Source: JASLDZ01 sp964244065
GTDB lineage: Bacteria; Pseudomonadota; Alphaproteobacteria; Caulobacterales; Caulobacteraceae
DNA: 64,000 nt
Assembly (NCBI GenBank): GCA_964244065.1
Contig: CAXTHH010000004.1
Location: 1 to 64,000, forward strand
Reading direction: 5' to 3'
Below, in pieces: positions 7,804-15,507 of this stretch; position 1 is the first letter of the stretch; each line of letters opens with the position of its first letter. The notes beneath the pieces were generated by a model. That model saw only the letters and a program-made list of their open reading frames with translations. It was not told the DNA's origin and did not search any database. Both the position numbers and the translations under genes were made by a program.

Positions 7804-9882
7804 TCAGAAGGCGTACCGCGCCCCCACCCGCAGCGTCAGCGGCTCCACCACGCGGCTCAGGCGCCCGGTGGTCGGCGCGGGGTCGAACTTCGGGATGTAG
7901 CTCTCATAGAAGTACGCGATGTCCTTGTCGCGGCTGTCGAACAGGTTGAGCACCTCGGCATAGATCTGCACGTGCGGCAGCTTGTAGGCGCCCCGCAGGT
8001 TCACCACGGTGGAGCCCGGGTCGCGCACGCTGTCATCCTCGACCAGCGGCGAGGGGCCGAGGTGGCGCACCCGCAGCGCCGCCTCCCACCGATCGAGCAC
8101 CACCGAGACGCCCGCCGCGCCCGCGCTCTCGAAGGCGTTGGGGATGCGATCGCCGTTGTCGTAGCGCGAGCTCGAGCCGACGTAGCTGGCGTCGAACGCC
8201 AGCCAGCGGCGCGGACGCCAGAAGGCCGTCAGCTCGTAGCCGTCGCGGCTGGAGGCGCCGGTGGGCTCCACCGCGTTGCTGTCGCCCACGAAGCGCAGCT
8301 CGCTGTCCACGTCCAGCCACCAGTAGGTGGCGGTGAAGCTGAGCGGCCCACGCTGGTAGCGCCCGCCGACCTCGTAGCCCTCGCCGCGCACCAGCAGCGG
8401 CACGGGCGTGGCGGTCACCGCGCCGCGGGCGTCGTTGGAGTGGAAGCCGCGGCCCCAGTTGCCGTACAGCTCCAGGCTGTCGCTCAGGCGGTAGGCGGCG
8501 CTGAACTTGGGCGAGACGATCGCGTCGTCCGCCTCGCCCGTGCCGATGGCCGCCGCCTCCGGGTCGCGGGCCTTGACGTCGGCGCGATAGTAGTCCGCCC
8601 GCAGGCCGCCGATCAGGCGCAGGCGCTCCACGGGGTTCCAGGTGGCCTCGCCCCAACCCGCCAGCGACGCCTCCGTCACGCTGTAGAGGCCGAAGCTGTT
8701 CACGAAGGCGCGGTCGACCGTGTGCACCACGCCCACCTTTGCGATGTCGTCGTAGCGGTTCTCCGTGCCCACCCGCAGGGCCAGGGTCGGGGTGAGGGAC
8801 CAGCTCCTCTCGGCGGTCAGCCCCAGCACGTAGCGGCGGTCGAACTGGTGGATCTGTGCGCTGGTCCCGGCGGCGTCCGCGTAGGTCGGGTTGGAATACA
8901 TGTCCCAGTTGTAGACCTGGGCGTTCAGCGCCCCGCGGAAGCCCTCGCCGGACAGCTTGGCGTTGACGATCACCCGGTCGGTGCGGCCGGTTGCGGTGGG
9001 ATCGGGCGAGCAGAACACGTCGGGGCAGAGGTCGGAGCCGACGATCCGCTCGGGGATCTGCTCGGTGGGCTTCCACTCGCCGTGGTAGCCGTGGGCGGTC
9101 AGCTCCAGCAGGCCGAGCGGCGTCGGCCGCTCCCACTTGGCGAAGCCGGAGAGGTGCTTCAGCTCCTCCGGCTGCGCCCACGGGCCGTCGTAGACCTTGG
9201 CCTGCCCCACCAGCGTCAGGTCTCCGCCGCCCACGCCGTGCGCCGTGCCGCCCGCGGCCACCCGGCCCCAGCCGTAGGAGCCGACCTCCGCCGTCATCCA
9301 AGGCCGGTCATAGCCGGCGATGGTGGTCATGTAGGCCGCGCCAGCCAGGGCGAAGTCCCCGCCGTCGGCGCGGTACGGGCCTTTGCGGAAATCCTCGCGC
9401 GCCACGATCTCCGGGATCAGCCCGTTCAGGTCGAGGTAGCCCTGCCCGTGGCCGTGCGTGCGGAAGTTCATCTGCACGCCGTCGACATAGGTCGTGAAGT
9501 CCGACCCGTGGTCGAGGTTGAAGCCGCGCAGGAAGTACTGGTTGGCCTTGCCCGAGCCCGAGTGCTGGGCGGCGATCATGCCGGGGATCGCCTCCAGCAG
9601 CTCCGCCACCTTCAGCAGCGGGCGGACCAGGAGGTCGGAGCCGGAGAGCGTGCCCTCGCTGGCGGCGTGCGCCACGCCAAGCTTGGCCTCGCCGCGGCCG
9701 AACACCACCACCTCGCCGGCCTGCGTGTCGGCGGGCGCGGTCGCCACGGGGGCGTCGGGCGAGGGCGCCCCGCCATTGGCCGGGAGCTGCGGCGCGCCCT
9801 GCGCCCGCGCGGCCCCCGCCGCACACACCACCGCCGCAAGCACGGCCGTCGCCGCCCCGCGCAACCACCCGCTCGACGCCAC
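7804..9882 (-). CDS. TonB-dependent outer membrane receptor
   Basis: About 692 residues. The GTG at 9882 is preferred to the TTG at 9888 because GGAG sits 6 bases before it; a signal peptide follows (GAATAVLAAVVCAAGAARA). The plug domain covers roughly residues 60-200, with VVVFGRGE, LLKVAELLEAIPGM and the FLRGFNLDHGSDFTTYVDG segment. It is followed by a 22-strand-type barrel that ends in the expected aromatic (ARYAF). The plug contains an unusual His/Gly run, RTHGHGQGYLDLNGLIPE, which may mark a specific clade. The substrate cannot be told. It is 82 bp downstream of the doxX-like gene on the same strand. Confidence 0.9.
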   Translation of the reverse strand: MASSGWLRGAATAVLAAVVCAAGAARAQGAPQLPANGGAPSPDAPVATAPADTQAGEVVVFGRGEAKLGVAHAASEGTLSGSDLLVRPLLKVAELLEAIPGMIAAQHSGSGKANQYFLRGFNLDHGSDFTTYVDGVQMNFRTHGHGQGYLDLNGLIPEIVAREDFRKGPYRADGGDFALAGAAYMTTIAGYDRPWMTAEVGSYGWGRVAAGGTAHGVGGGDLTLVGQAKVYDGPWAQPEELKHLSGFAKWERPTPLGLLELTAHGYHGEWKPTEQIPERIVGSDLCPDVFCSPDPTATGRTDRVIVNAKLSGEGFRGALNAQVYNWDMYSNPTYADAAGTSAQIHQFDRRYVLGLTAERSWSLTPTLALRVGTENRYDDIAKVGVVHTVDRAFVNSFGLYSVTEASLAGWGEATWNPVERLRLIGGLRADYYRADVKARDPEAAAIGTGEADDAIVSPKFSAAYRLSDSLELYGNWGRGFHSNDARGAVTATPVPLLVRGEGYEVGGRYQRGPLSFTATYWWLDVDSELRFVGDSNAVEPTGASSRDGYELTAFWRPRRWLAFDASYVGSSSRYDNGDRIPNAFESAGAAGVSVVLDRWEAALRVRHLGPSPLVEDDSVRDPGSTVVNLRGAYKLPHVQIYAEVLNLFDSRDKDIAYFYESYIPKFDPAPTTGRLSRVVEPLTLRVGARYAF

Positions 9883-9964
9883 CTGCAACTCCGACCGACG
9901 CTCCCCCGGAGCCCGGCCTCAGCGATGGGCGGCGCGGCCCGCCGAAGTCACGCGCGCGCAGGTT

Positions 9965-10399
9965 TCAGGACGGTTCTCGAACGGGGCGCCGGGCGTTAAC
10001 GCGGCGGCCGAACGGCCAGTCGATCACGCTCACGGCCCACAGCGCCCACCAGACGAACACCGGCTGAAACGCGAGCCGCGGGCCATGGTACGCCCAGCTC
10101 GACGGCAGCCCCGGCACGGTCACGCCGCCGAACGCGTGGTAGAGGTTGGCCGGGAACACGCCCACCGCATAGAGCGCCAGCCCGATTCCCGCCGCCTTGC
10201 GCACGCGCGGGATCGCCAGCCCCACGGCGCCCAGCACCTCCGCCACGCCCGTCAGCACGATCACCTCGTGCGGAAACGGGACCCACGGGGGCATGATCGC
10301 CATCAGCGCCCCCGACCGCAGGATGTGGAACAGCCCGAACGGCAGGTAGACGGCGATGAGCAGCCACCGCGCGGCCGTCCGCGCGGGTTCGCGCCTCAC
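9965..10399 (-). CDS. DoxX-family small membrane protein
   Basis: About 144 residues with four predicted membrane helices (WLLIAVYLPFGLFHIL; VIVLTGVAEVLGAVGLAI; AGIGLALYAVGVFPANLYHAF; FVWWALWAVSVI), the usual DoxX layout. I chose GTG at 10399, which overlaps the brnA stop codon as GTGA; the frame extends further upstream but there it only shadows brnA. The function of DoxX proteins is poorly defined, with redox and membrane-stress roles proposed for relatives. The overlap suggests translational coupling to the toxin-antitoxin pair upstream. Confidence 0.75.
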   Translation of the reverse strand: MRREPARTAARWLLIAVYLPFGLFHILRSGALMAIMPPWVPFPHEVIVLTGVAEVLGAVGLAIPRVRKAAGIGLALYAVGVFPANLYHAFGGVTVPGLPSSWAYHGPRLAFQPVFVWWALWAVSVIDWPFGRRVNARRPVREPS

Positions 10400-10701
10400 C
10401 CGAGCGCCCGGCGCAGGGCGTCGTTCATGCGCGTCTGCCACCCCGGTCCGCTGGCGCGCCACCGCTCCAGCACGTCGAAATCCAGCCTGAGCTTCACGGC
10501 CTTCTTCGGCGTGGGCAGGGGTGGGCGGCCAAGGCGCTTGAGCGTGTTGGGGAAGGCGGCGAGCTCCGCGTCGCTCAGGGATCCCGGTCCGACTGCGCGG
10601 GCGAAATCCTCCTCCGTCCACTCGGGATTGTCCGGATCGGTGAGGTCGGGCTCGGGTAGCGCCTCGATGCGCGCGAGCATGGCTTGCTGCTCAGGTGACA
10701 T
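10396..10701 (-). CDS. brnA: BrnA-type antitoxin
   Basis: 101 residues. The C-terminal part (KKAVKLRLDFDVLERWRASG, then PGWQTRMNDALRRAL) is the ribbon-helix-helix DNA-binding region typical of BrnA, which binds and neutralises BrnT and represses its own operon. The acidic N-terminal part (PEPDLTDPDNPEWTEEDF) also fits the family. It overlaps brnT by 11 bp (10691-10701) and the DoxX gene by 4 bp, so all three are likely co-translated. Confidence 0.87.
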   Translation of the reverse strand: MSPEQQAMLARIEALPEPDLTDPDNPEWTEEDFARAVGPGSLSDAELAAFPNTLKRLGRPPLPTPKKAVKLRLDFDVLERWRASGPGWQTRMNDALRRALG

Positions 10702-10936
10702 GCCTCAGATACTCCTTCGCGTGCACTCGCCGAAGACTGATTACGGCGTCACCACGAAGCGTATAGGCCAGGCTATGAGGCGCGCCATTGATCGTGCCGT
10801 ACGCGCGAAGCCTGCGCTCGACGAACCGCCCATCCTCGACCCTGGCCCGCACCTCCAGCCCCCCAGCCGACAGCGAGACGCCGTGCTTGGCGAGGTTGGC
10901 GGCGTCCTTGTCCGGATCGAACTCGATCGCCAGCAC
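10691..10936 (-). CDS. brnT: BrnT-type ribonuclease toxin
   Basis: 81 residues, GTG start. The opening IEFDPDKDAANLAKHGVSL is the BrnT family signature, and VISLRRVHAKEYLRHV supplies the basic C-terminal helix. BrnT has a RelE-like fold and cleaves RNA to halt translation under stress; BrnA blocks it. The gene order toxin then antitoxin is standard. The upstream gap to the FadB-like gene is only 41 bp and holds a 6-bp inverted repeat, CGACTT/AAGTCG (10936-10961), a weak candidate for the autoregulatory operator. Confidence 0.87.
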   Translation of the reverse strand: MLAIEFDPDKDAANLAKHGVSLSAGGLEVRARVEDGRFVERRLRAYGTINGAPHSLAYTLRGDAVISLRRVHAKEYLRHVT

Positions 10937-10977
10937 GACTTAATGTGCCCCCGGAAAGTCGCGAATGCAAGACGGCG

Positions 10978-13053
10978 TCAGGCCCAGCTGCCGACCTCCG
11001 CGCGCTCCACCAGCAGCGGCGCGGGCGCCCAGCGCTCGCCCTGCTCGCCGTGCAGCCGCTCCACATCGGCCAGCACCCGGTCGAGGCCGCGCTGCTCCGC
11101 CCAGAACATCGGGCCGCCCTGGTGGCGCGGGAAGCCGTAGCCGTAGACGTAGACCACATCGATATCCGAAGCGCGGGCGGCGACGCCCTCCTCCAGGATC
11201 CTGGCGCCCTCGTTGACCATGGCCGCCATGAGCGTGCTGACGATCTCGTCGGGCGTGATCTGGCGCTGCGGCACGCCGGCGGCCTCGGCGGTGCGCTTCA
11301 CCAACGCCTCCACCTCCGGGTCGGGGATCGGGTTCCGGTTCCCGGCCTCGTAGCGGTAGTAGCCCGCGCCGGACTTCTGGCCGAGGCGGCCCATCTCCAC
11401 CAATTGGTCGGCGACCGTGCTGTAGCGCGCGTTCGGGTCGCGGCTGGCGGCGTTGGCCTTGCGCGTCTTGTAGCCGATATCCAGCCCGGCCATGTCGCGC
11501 ATGCGGTACATGCCCATGGGGAAGCCGAAGTCCATCAGCGCCGCGTCGATCTGCGTGGGCGTGGCCCCCTCCTCCAGGAGGAAGTCGCTCTCGCGCCCGT
11601 AGATCGACAGGATGCGATTGCCGATGAAGCCGTGCCGGTTCCCGGCCATCACCGCCACCTTGCCGAGCCGCCTGGCCAACGCCGTGACGGTGGCCAGGAC
11701 CTCGGGCGAGGACTGGGCGCCTCGCACGTTCTCCTGCAGGCGCATGATGTTGGCGGGCGAGAAGAAGTGCGTGCCCACCACGTCCTGCGGCCGCTTCGTG
11801 GCCGAGGCGATCTCGTGGATGTCGAGGTAGCTGGTGTTGGTGGCCAGCACGGCGCCCGGCTTCATCACCGCGTCGAGCTTGGCGAACACCTCTTTCTTGA
11901 CGTCCATCTCCTCGAACACGGCCTCGACGACGATGTCGGCGTCGGCGATCTCGGCGAAGTCGCCCACGGGCTGGATCAGGCCCAGCGCCTTGTCAGCGGC
12001 GGCCTGCGGCGTGGAGCCGCGCGAAACGCTGACAGCGTAGTTCTTCGCGATGTTGTCGCGGCCCCGCGCCAGCGCCTCGGGGTTCACGTCCAGCACCTTC
12101 ACGGCGATCCCGGCGTTGGCGAAGGCCATGGAGATGCCGCCGCCCATGGTGCCCGCGCCCAACACGGCGGCGCTCTCGATCGGGCGGGGCTTCACCTCCG
12201 GCCCGACGCCCTCGACCTTGCCGGCGGCGCGCTCGGCGAAGAACAGGTGGATCAGCGCCTTGCGGGCGGGGCTGTTCAGGCACTCCATGAACGCGCGGCG
12301 CTCGAAGTCCATGCCCTCGCGGAAGCTCCCGGTGCAGGCCGCCTCCACGCAGTCCACGATCTTCCACGGGGCGGTCAGGCCCTTCCACTTGCCCGCGTTC
12401 TTGCGTCGGTAATCGTCGAACAACTGCGGATCGACGCCCGAGACCTTGTCGGTGAGTTCGGAGGCGCGGGGCAGCGGACCGCCCTTGTCCGCCTTGCCGC
12501 GCGCGTAGAACACGGCCACCTGCCGCAGGTCGCCGTCGCCGATGGCGTCGACGATCCCCAGCTGGCGCGCGCGCACGGCGTCCATGGGCTTGCCCGACTG
12601 GATCACCTCCAGCGCGATCTGCGGCCCGACGATCCGCGGCAGGCGCTGGGTGCCGCCCGCGCCCGGCAGGATGCCCAGGTTCACCTCCGGCAGGCCGACC
12701 TTCGCGTCGGCTGTGGCCACCCGGTAGTGGCAGCCCAGGGCGACCTCCAGCCCGCCGCCGAGCGCGTTGCCGGCGATGGCGGCCACGAGCGGCTTGGACG
12801 AGGCTTCCAGCCGGTCGCACAGCTCGGGCAGCGGCGGCCCCTTGGGCGGCTGGCCGAACTCCTTGATGTCCGCGCCGGCGATGAACACGCGCTCGCCGAT
12901 GATCACGCCGGCGCGGGCCGCCGGGTCCGCCTCGAAGCGCTCCAGCGCCGCGGCTAGCCCCTCGCGCACCACGAAGCCGAGGGCGTTGACGGGCGGGTTG
13001 TCCACCGTGATCACGGCGACGTCGCCGTCCAGCTCGTAACGCACCTCGGCCAT
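10978..13053 (-). CDS. FadB-like bifunctional enoyl-CoA hydratase / 3-hydroxyacyl-CoA dehydrogenase
   Basis: 691 residues, cytoplasmic, fatty acid beta-oxidation. The N-terminal crotonase domain (about 1-190) has the oxyanion-hole segments FIAGADIKEF and GNALGGGLEVALG and the catalytic-side PEVNLGILPGAGG. A Rossmann domain begins near residue 295 (AVLGAGTMGGGI), followed by VFEEMDVKKEVF, NTSYLDI and HFFSPA with the catalytic His. Two C-terminal HAD domains follow (HGFIGNR, FGFPMGMYRMRDMAGLD). An AGGAGG-type ribosome site lies 7-9 bases before the ATG. No thiolase gene is adjacent, unlike in classical fadBA operons. Confidence 0.93.
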   Translation of the reverse strand: MAEVRYELDGDVAVITVDNPPVNALGFVVREGLAAALERFEADPAARAGVIIGERVFIAGADIKEFGQPPKGPPLPELCDRLEASSKPLVAAIAGNALGGGLEVALGCHYRVATADAKVGLPEVNLGILPGAGGTQRLPRIVGPQIALEVIQSGKPMDAVRARQLGIVDAIGDGDLRQVAVFYARGKADKGGPLPRASELTDKVSGVDPQLFDDYRRKNAGKWKGLTAPWKIVDCVEAACTGSFREGMDFERRAFMECLNSPARKALIHLFFAERAAGKVEGVGPEVKPRPIESAAVLGAGTMGGGISMAFANAGIAVKVLDVNPEALARGRDNIAKNYAVSVSRGSTPQAAADKALGLIQPVGDFAEIADADIVVEAVFEEMDVKKEVFAKLDAVMKPGAVLATNTSYLDIHEIASATKRPQDVVGTHFFSPANIMRLQENVRGAQSSPEVLATVTALARRLGKVAVMAGNRHGFIGNRILSIYGRESDFLLEEGATPTQIDAALMDFGFPMGMYRMRDMAGLDIGYKTRKANAASRDPNARYSTVADQLVEMGRLGQKSGAGYYRYEAGNRNPIPDPEVEALVKRTAEAAGVPQRQITPDEIVSTLMAAMVNEGARILEEGVAARASDIDVVYVYGYGFPRHQGGPMFWAEQRGLDRVLADVERLHGEQGERWAPAPLLVERAEVGSWA

Positions 13054-13071
13054 GGTCCTACCTCCTCCTGT

Positions 13072-13187
13072 TCCGTCGTCCTCGGGCCTGACCCGAGGAC
13101 CGGGCGCCGGTCTTGCCGGCGGCTTGCAGCCGCTTCAGCGCTGGGCTCACGACGCCCGGCCCTCGGGTCGAGCCCGAGGGCGACGGA
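13072..13187. repeat. Palindromic intergenic repeat, family A, copy 3
   Basis: The left arm begins TCCGTCGTCCTCGGGCCTGA and the right arm ends GAGCCCGAGGGCGACGGA. The centre (GGGCGCCGGTCTTGCCGGCG) resembles that of copy 2. It lies between the M28 peptidase and FadB-like genes, both transcribed on the minus strand. Confidence 0.9.
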
Positions 13188-13200
13188 TACGGGGTGAGCG

Positions 13201-14853
13201 CTATCGCCGCTCCGCCGCGGTCCTGTCGCGCTCGGCCTTGAACTCGCTGCCCGCGGTCCAGGCCGGCCACTCGCGCGAAGACGCCAACCGGCGGGTGATG
13301 TCGTACAGCGCCTCCACGTCCTGCGCGGCGCCGCGGAAGTCGAGCGCGGGCGTCCAGCTGTCGCAGGTCTGGTGGTAGCAGTTGGCCGTGTAGTCGCTGA
13401 CCCACTTGTCGCCCGCCGCGCGACCGCCGGCGACGAGGTCGTGGCCGCCGCCCATGCCCATCAGCAGCAGCACGGGCACGCCGCGCTTGGCCAGGCTGAA
13501 GTGGTCGGCGCGGTAGAACAGGCCGCGCTCGGGCGCGGCATCGGCGGTGAGCGTGCGTCCCTGCCTGGCCGCCGCCTGCGCGAGGTGGTCGTCCAGCGAG
13601 CTCTGCCCCTTGCCCACCAGCACCATGTCGCGCGCGGGGCCGGCGAGCTGCAGCACGTCCATGGTCAGGTTCGCGGCCATGAGCGCGTGCGGGAACAGCG
13701 GCCGCACGCCGTAGGTCTCGGAGCCCAGGAGCCCCCGCTCCTCCCCCGTCCAGGCCGCGAACACCACGGTGCGCTCCGGCCGCGGGCCGGCCTTGAGCGC
13801 GCGGGCGATCTCTAGCATGCCCGCGACGCCCACCGCGTCGTCCGCGGCGCCGCGCCGGATGGTCTGACCGTCCTTGCTCGGCGCGCCCACGCCGTACGCG
13901 TCCCAGTGGCCGGAGACCATGACCGTCTCCCGCGGGTGCTTGGACCCGGTGATCTTGGCCAGCACGTTGCGGCTGGTCACCTGCTCGTGGCGCACGGCGA
14001 GGTCGGCCTTCAGCGTCGCCTTGAGCGTCACCGGGCGGAAGTCGGCGCGGCGGGCGGCCCGCTTCAGCGCCTCCAGGTCCTGGCCGGACGCGGCGAACAG
14101 CTCGGCGGCCCGCTCTCGGGCGATCCAGCCCTGGAACGGCACGCGCACGTCGCCCGCCCCGCGGACGATGTCGTAGTTCTCGCCGCCCGGCGCGCGCACG
14201 GTCTGCCAGCCGTAGCCGGCGCCCGCCGTCTCGTGGACGATCAGCGCGCCCGCAGCGCCCTGCCGCGCCGCCTCCTCGTACTTGTAGGTCCAGCGGCCGT
14301 AGTAGGTCATCGCCCGGCCGCCGAACTTGCCGACGCTGGCGTCGCCGGGTTGCGCCTCGAAGTCCGGGTCGTTGACGAGGAACACGAGGATCTTGCCCTT
14401 CAGGTCGGCGCCCTTGAAGTCGTCCCACCCGCGCTCCGCCGCCTTCACGCCGTAGCCCACGAACACCAGCGGCGCATCCGCCGCGATCCGATCCATGGGG
14501 CGCACGGTGCTGACGTAGACGTCCTCGCCCTGCGTCCACTTGCGCGCCGCCCCGCCGGCCGTGACCGTCACGTCGGCCGCGGTCACCTGCGTGCGCACCA
14601 GCGGCACGGACTGGAAGTAGCCGCCGTTCTCGCCCGCCGGCTCCAGCCCCAGCCTGCGCCACTCGCCGGCGAGCCAGTTGACCGTCACCGCCTCGCCCGG
14701 CGTGCCCGGGGCGCGGCCCTGGAAGCGGTCGGAGGCCATCTCCTTCACGTAGGCGCTCAGCCGCTCCGGCGAGATCGGCCCCGACCCGGCCCGCGGCTCG
14801 GCGAGGGCGGGGCTGGCGAACAGCAAGGCGGCGAGGGCGAGGCGGAAGCGCAT
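13201..14853 (-). CDS. Secreted M28-family zinc peptidase with PA domain
   Basis: 550 residues with a signal peptide (MRFRLALAALLFASPALAEP). A protease-associated (PA) insert lies around residues 110-270, including the APLVFVGYGV segment. The M28 catalytic core has the metal ligands in order: SGHWDAYG (His near 315), GAADDAVG, TGEERGLLGSE, and a late CYHQTCDSW with the last His. Family members act as aminopeptidases or carboxypeptidases on exported peptides. With the M42, M61, M48 and amidohydrolase genes it makes this window rich in exported peptide-degrading enzymes. It is divergent from the ABA4-like gene. Confidence 0.9.
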   Translation of the reverse strand: MRFRLALAALLFASPALAEPRAGSGPISPERLSAYVKEMASDRFQGRAPGTPGEAVTVNWLAGEWRRLGLEPAGENGGYFQSVPLVRTQVTAADVTVTAGGAARKWTQGEDVYVSTVRPMDRIAADAPLVFVGYGVKAAERGWDDFKGADLKGKILVFLVNDPDFEAQPGDASVGKFGGRAMTYYGRWTYKYEEAARQGAAGALIVHETAGAGYGWQTVRAPGGENYDIVRGAGDVRVPFQGWIARERAAELFAASGQDLEALKRAARRADFRPVTLKATLKADLAVRHEQVTSRNVLAKITGSKHPRETVMVSGHWDAYGVGAPSKDGQTIRRGAADDAVGVAGMLEIARALKAGPRPERTVVFAAWTGEERGLLGSETYGVRPLFPHALMAANLTMDVLQLAGPARDMVLVGKGQSSLDDHLAQAAARQGRTLTADAAPERGLFYRADHFSLAKRGVPVLLLMGMGGGHDLVAGGRAAGDKWVSDYTANCYHQTCDSWTPALDFRGAAQDVEALYDITRRLASSREWPAWTAGSEFKAERDRTAAERR

Positions 14854-14900
14854 GGGCCGACCCTACCCTCTCCGCCCATCCCGGCGAAAGCCGCACCCCT

Positions 14901-15019
14901 CCGCTCTCCCCCGCGGAAGCGGGGACCCGGTGTGAGCGGCGCCGCCACGCTCGAGGATGGGCTGGCCAAGGTGCGCGGAGTCGACACTGGATCCCCGCTT
15001 CCGCGGGCAGGAATGGAGC
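14901..15019. repeat. Palindromic intergenic repeat, family B, copy 1
   Basis: The left arm (CTCCCCCGCGGAAGCGGGGA, then CCCGGTGT) and the right arm (ACACTGGATCCCCGCTTCCG, then CGGG) are roughly complementary over about 28 bases with one extra unpaired stretch. Each also carries its own hairpin, CCCGC-ggaa-GCGGG. The element fills most of the divergent gap between the M28 and ABA4-like genes. Confidence 0.8.
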
Positions 15020-15033
15020 CATAGGCTAGGGGC

Positions 15034-15477
15034 ATGAGCGACGCCCAGCTGTTCCAGATCGCCAACACCGTGCCGCTGCTGGGGTGGCTGGTGCTCCTCT
15101 TCGCGCCCCTGCGCCGGTCGGCGCTGATCGCCGCGGCCCGGGTCGTCGCCGTGGTGCTGGCGGTCGGCTACGTCGTGCTGATCGGCTGGCGCGTGGCCAC
15201 CGCGCCCGCCGGCTTCGACGCCGCGAGCTTCTCGACCCTGGACGGACTGGCGCGGGCCTTCTCCAACCCCGGCGTCATGCTGGTCGGCTGGGTGCACTAC
15301 CTCGCCTTCGACCTGTGGGCCGGCGCGTGGGAGGCCGAGGAGGCTCACCGGCGCGGCGTGCCCCACTGGGCGCTGATCCCCTGCCTGCTGCTCACCTTCC
15401 TCGCGGGCCCGGCGGGGCTGCTGCTGTTCGTGGTGCTGCGCGCCGTCTTCCGGAAGCGGCTGACGCTCACCACATAG
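15034..15477 (+). CDS. ABA4-like family membrane protein (DUF4281)
   Basis: 147 residues with four hydrophobic helices: NTVPLLGWLVLLFAPL, the VVAVVLAVGYVVLIGW stretch, GVMLVGWVHYLAFDLW and IPCLLLTFLAGPAGLLLFVVL. The motif WVHYLAFDLWAGAWEAEEA and the FLAGPAGLLLF end are typical of the ABA4-like/DUF4281 family, which includes plant ABA4 involved in carotenoid (neoxanthin) formation. No carotenoid gene is visible nearby, so the bacterial role is unknown. It is followed 30 bp later by the helicase gene. Confidence 0.8.
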   Translation: MSDAQLFQIANTVPLLGWLVLLFAPLRRSALIAAARVVAVVLAVGYVVLIGWRVATAPAGFDAASFSTLDGLARAFSNPGVMLVGWVHYLAFDLWAGAWEAEEAHRRGVPHWALIPCLLLTFLAGPAGLLLFVVLRAVFRKRLTLTT

Positions 15478-15507
15478 CTCCGCTCGCCCGCGGCGCGCCG
15501 CGGTGCT

